A model generated the notes under the pieces. It was not told where the DNA came from. It saw nothing but the letters and a program-made list of their open reading frames with translations, and did not search any database. This document shows, piece after piece, positions 41,116 through 41,121 of a stretch of 41,121 nt of DNA. Source of the DNA: Verrucomicrobiales bacterium (lineage in GTDB: Bacteria; Verrucomicrobiota; Verrucomicrobiia; Verrucomicrobiales; DEV007); assembly GCA_029213025.1 (NCBI GenBank), contig JARGOZ010000043.1, positions 1 to 41,121 on the forward strand, read 5' to 3'. The position numbers were made by a program, and so were the translations under genes. The stretch's first letter is position 1. Each line of letters starts with the position of its first letter.

Positions 41116-41121
41116 TGTACG

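Overview
This 41 kb window is a bacterial chromosome segment with densely packed genes on both strands and roughly even GC. No rRNA, complete tRNA or CRISPR array is visible. The gene families point to the Planctomycetes-Verrucomicrobia-Chlamydiae group, most likely Verrucomicrobiota. These families are a secreted propeller/HEAT/cytochrome c/discoidin dehydrogenase of the planctomycete-verrucomicrobial type, a secreted sulfatase, SMP-30-like and esterase proteins, Sec and Tat exported hydrolases, and a WXG100/FtsK-SpoIIIE cassette. The phylum is inferred from protein style only.

Layout: 0.02-3.5 kb holds a membrane-anchored unknown, a small unknown and three secreted proteins (SMP-30-like, esterase, concanavalin-like). 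3.6-6.6 kb holds the convergent repair genes mutM and uvrB. 6.8-8.9 kb is a PepSY/DUF2271/DUF4198 membrane-periplasm operon behind a Fur-like box. 9.0-13.8 kb is a four-gene, translationally coupled type VII-like cassette: WXG100 protein, coiled-coil protein, WXG-like 71-aa protein and a 1277-aa three-module membrane ATPase. 14.0-18.2 kb holds a small unknown, gluQ, an L,D-transpeptidase, an rsmA-Nudix fusion and a LolA-like carrier. 18.3-22.3 kb is dnaX, ybaB and a CBS-type family II pyrophosphatase. 22.3-25.9 kb holds an ArsC-family gene with an in-frame UGA at the catalytic position, a GT87-like membrane protein, a small cytochrome c and a sulfatase. 26-28.3 kb holds DUF2853, an RsmC-like methyltransferase and an RsuA-type pseudouridine synthase. 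28.3-34.1 kb holds an FHA-adenylate cyclase, clpP, tig, an RluA-family synthase and two transglutaminase-like proteins. 34.3-41.1 kb holds two metallophosphoesterases, the large cytochrome c dehydrogenase, a lipid kinase-like protein and an MFS transporter.

Main discoveries: (1) The ArsC-family gene reads as a selenoprotein. UGA is codon 12, exactly where E. coli ArsC has Cys12, and 15 nt downstream lies a hairpin with a GGUC apical loop, a 3-bp upper stem and a U at the bulge position, resembling the E. coli fdhF SECIS. (2) The 9.0-13.8 kb cassette looks like a minimal type VII-like secretion or translocation module in a probable Gram-negative lineage. (3) A dispersed element made of two direct copies of a roughly 16-bp motif, always 22 bp apart, occurs five times at gene borders; one copy supplies the signal-peptide codons of the SMP-30-like gene. 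(4) Several genes have unusual ends: an amber codon inside the last strand of the discoidin domain of the large dehydrogenase, and two rRNA-modification-type genes whose coding frame extends upstream of any normal start codon.
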